A DNA stretch of 14,069 bases, from positions 1 to 14,069 of the forward strand of contig JAVJUS010000140.1 in assembly GCA_040220455.1 (NCBI GenBank). Direction: 5' to 3'. The position numbers were made by a program, and so were the translations under genes. Shown piece after piece: positions 13,009-14,069 of the stretch (the first letter of the stretch is position 1; every line of letters begins with the position of its first letter). Origin of the DNA: JAVJUS01 sp040220455. GTDB taxonomy: Bacteria > Pseudomonadota > Alphaproteobacteria > DSM-16000 > Inquilinaceae. The notes below the pieces were generated by a model. The model made no database searches, was not told where the DNA came from, and was given only the letters and a program-made list of their open reading frames with translations.

Positions 13009-13968
13009 TCATCCGCCGGGCGCGCCGGCGCCGGCGGCCGGGTCGGCGACCTCGGCGGCGAGATCGCGCCGCTTGGCGAGCTCGGCCGTCACCTCGCGCG
13101 CACGCACCGGGTTCATGCCGGCCAGGATCGGCGCGGACTTCTGCTGGCGCATGTGCTCCATGACCGCCAGGATCACGGGCATCTCCAGGCCGTTGAAGAT
13201 CGCCGCCGCGTCGCCGGGGCGCATGGATTCGTAGATGCCGGCGAGGTTGCGGATCCGCTCGGCGCTCTGGGCGTCGAGCTCGCCGAGCAGCGAGCGGATC
13301 TCGTCGCGCGCGGCCGCGATCTCGGCCATCTTCTCGTCCAGGCGGCGTTCGCTGGCGGCGAGCATGGCCTCGCGCTCGTCGAGCGCGCGGGCGCGTCGGT
13401 CGAGTTCGGCCCGACGCCCGGCCAGATCTTCCAGCAGGGCGAGCTGGTCGGGGGCGATGCCGCCCTCCTCCAGCCCGGCGATAAGGCGCGAGACCGCGTC
13501 CTGCCCGCCCGTCGCGCCGTCCGCGTCGCCTTGCGCCGTGGTGGCGCCGTCCGGCGCGTCCCCGGCCGGCGGATCGGCCTCCGCCATCGCGGCCGCGCCC
13601 TCCTCCCCGCCGTCCGGCGCCGCCGGATCCTCCACCTCGGCCTCCTGGGCCAAGCTCGGCCGCCCGGCGTCGAATGCGCCGTCGACCGTCAGCTCGGTCC
13701 AGAGATCGCCCATGCGGATGCCGAGCATCAGGACCGAGACGAAGATCATCGCCGGCAGCAGGCGCAGGCGCGGCAGCCGGGGCGCCGTGGGCCGCCAGCC
13801 GGCCGCCCGGCGGGCGCCGTCGGCCAGCGCCGCGGCCGAGCCGGTGACGAGACCGGTGAACCGCTCCGCCGCAGCGCCGGCGCGCACGGCCGCGTCCGGG
13901 CGCGGCGTGGAGACGGTGCCCGACGGCGCCGCCGCCTCAGCGGATGTGGAGGCATCGTGCTCGGTCAT
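13009..13968 (-). CDS. motE: MotE-type flagellar motility protein
   Basis: The 319-residue product has the architecture of alphaproteobacterial MotE. A cytosolic Ala-rich N-terminus leads to one transmembrane helix (about 70-87, LLPAMIFVSVLMLGIRMG), an acidic Gly/Ala/Asp linker (about 105-158), a coiled coil (about 175-240, with RRAELDRRARALDEREAML), and a C-terminal MgtE-N-like domain (about 241-302). That domain carries LAGIYESMRPGDAAAIFNGLEM and ILAGMNPVRAREVTAELAKRR. In Sinorhizobium, MotE is a periplasmic partner/chaperone of MotC. No MotC gene is recognisable here. The ATG at 13968 overlaps the stop of the upstream gene (ATGA). Its N-terminus is longer than I would expect, so a later start is possible but not evident. 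Confidence 0.88.
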   Translation of the reverse strand: MTEHDASTSAEAAAPSGTVSTPRPDAAVRAGAAAERFTGLVTGSAAALADGARRAAGWRPTAPRLPRLRLLPAMIFVSVLMLGIRMGDLWTELTVDGAFDAGRPSLAQEAEVEDPAAPDGGEEGAAAMAEADPPAGDAPDGATTAQGDADGATGGQDAVSRLIAGLEEGGIAPDQLALLEDLAGRRAELDRRARALDEREAMLAASERRLDEKMAEIAAARDEIRSLLGELDAQSAERIRNLAGIYESMRPGDAAAIFNGLEMPVILAVMEHMRQQKSAPILAGMNPVRAREVTAELAKRRDLAAEVADPAAGAGAPGG

Positions 13969-14069
13969 CGCAGGGTCTCGATCGCCTTGAGGACGTCACG
14001 GTCGGGGCCGGCCTTCGCCGCCGGGCGCCGCACGGCCGGGCGCGCCGGATCGGCCGCGCGCTGGGCGGC
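13965..14069 (-). CDS. C-terminal end of an upstream gene (possibly DUF6468-type)
   Basis: The last 34 codons of a minus-strand gene enter from the right edge and end in TGA at 13965-13967, overlapping the motE start as ATGA. The visible residues are Ala/Arg/Pro-rich and end DRDVLKAIETLR. In related alphaproteobacteria, as I recall it, the gene before motE is a DUF6468-type protein that follows fliM; that assignment here rests on position, not on the residues. The coupled ATGA junction is the strongest evidence that the frame is real. Confidence 0.6.
   Translation of the reverse strand, partial: AAQRAADPARPAVRRPAAKAGPDRDVLKAIETLR

Overview
The window is a flagellar and chemotaxis locus from a very G+C-rich (about 70% by eye) alphaproteobacterium. 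Rhodospirillales or a relative is the best guess, made from gene order and protein style rather than any search. Pointers are the flgB-flgC-fliE-fliQ-fliR-flhB order, a short FlhB-like protein beside fliO-fliP, a MotE-type protein overlapping an upstream gene, a CheY/CheZ pair, and intergenic CtrA-like boxes. I see no tRNA, rRNA, insertion sequence or CRISPR array.

Layout: (1) 222-3890, minus strand: flgB, flgC, fliE, fliQ, fliR, flhB, encoding proximal rod, MS-ring/rod junction and export-gate proteins. (2) 3891-4273: a 383-base divergent regulatory region with three TTAAC motifs in an otherwise G+C-rich background, one of them in a CtrA-like full box. (3) 4274-6096, plus strand: an FlhB C-domain paralogue, an unrecognised small helical protein, fliO and fliP, tightly overlapping. 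(4) 6146-7174, plus: a family 9 glycosyltransferase, converging on a DUF6165-type gene (7247-7672, minus); both stop codons lie in the two arms of one inverted repeat. (5) 7783-14069, minus: a partial upstream gene, motE, cheY, cheZ and a very large exported protein with two AMIN-like beta modules followed by TPR-like helices. A CtrA-like box lies just upstream of cheY.

Together, regions 1 and 3 supply the export gate (FliP, FliQ, FliR, FlhB, FliO) and the rod base (FlgB, FlgC, FliE), split over two divergent units that could share one control region. Region 5 encodes motor control: CheY and its likely phosphatase CheZ, the MotE-type membrane coiled-coil protein, and the large periplasmic protein, the best candidate here for an undescribed motor component. 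The glycosyltransferase/DUF6165 pair may modify flagellin or surface glycan.

A recurring feature is perfect, short-looped G+C hairpins without U-tracts just after stop codons (flhB, fliP, cheY, cheZ, and the convergent gene pair), with another in the motE-cheY gap and an imperfect one after flgB.
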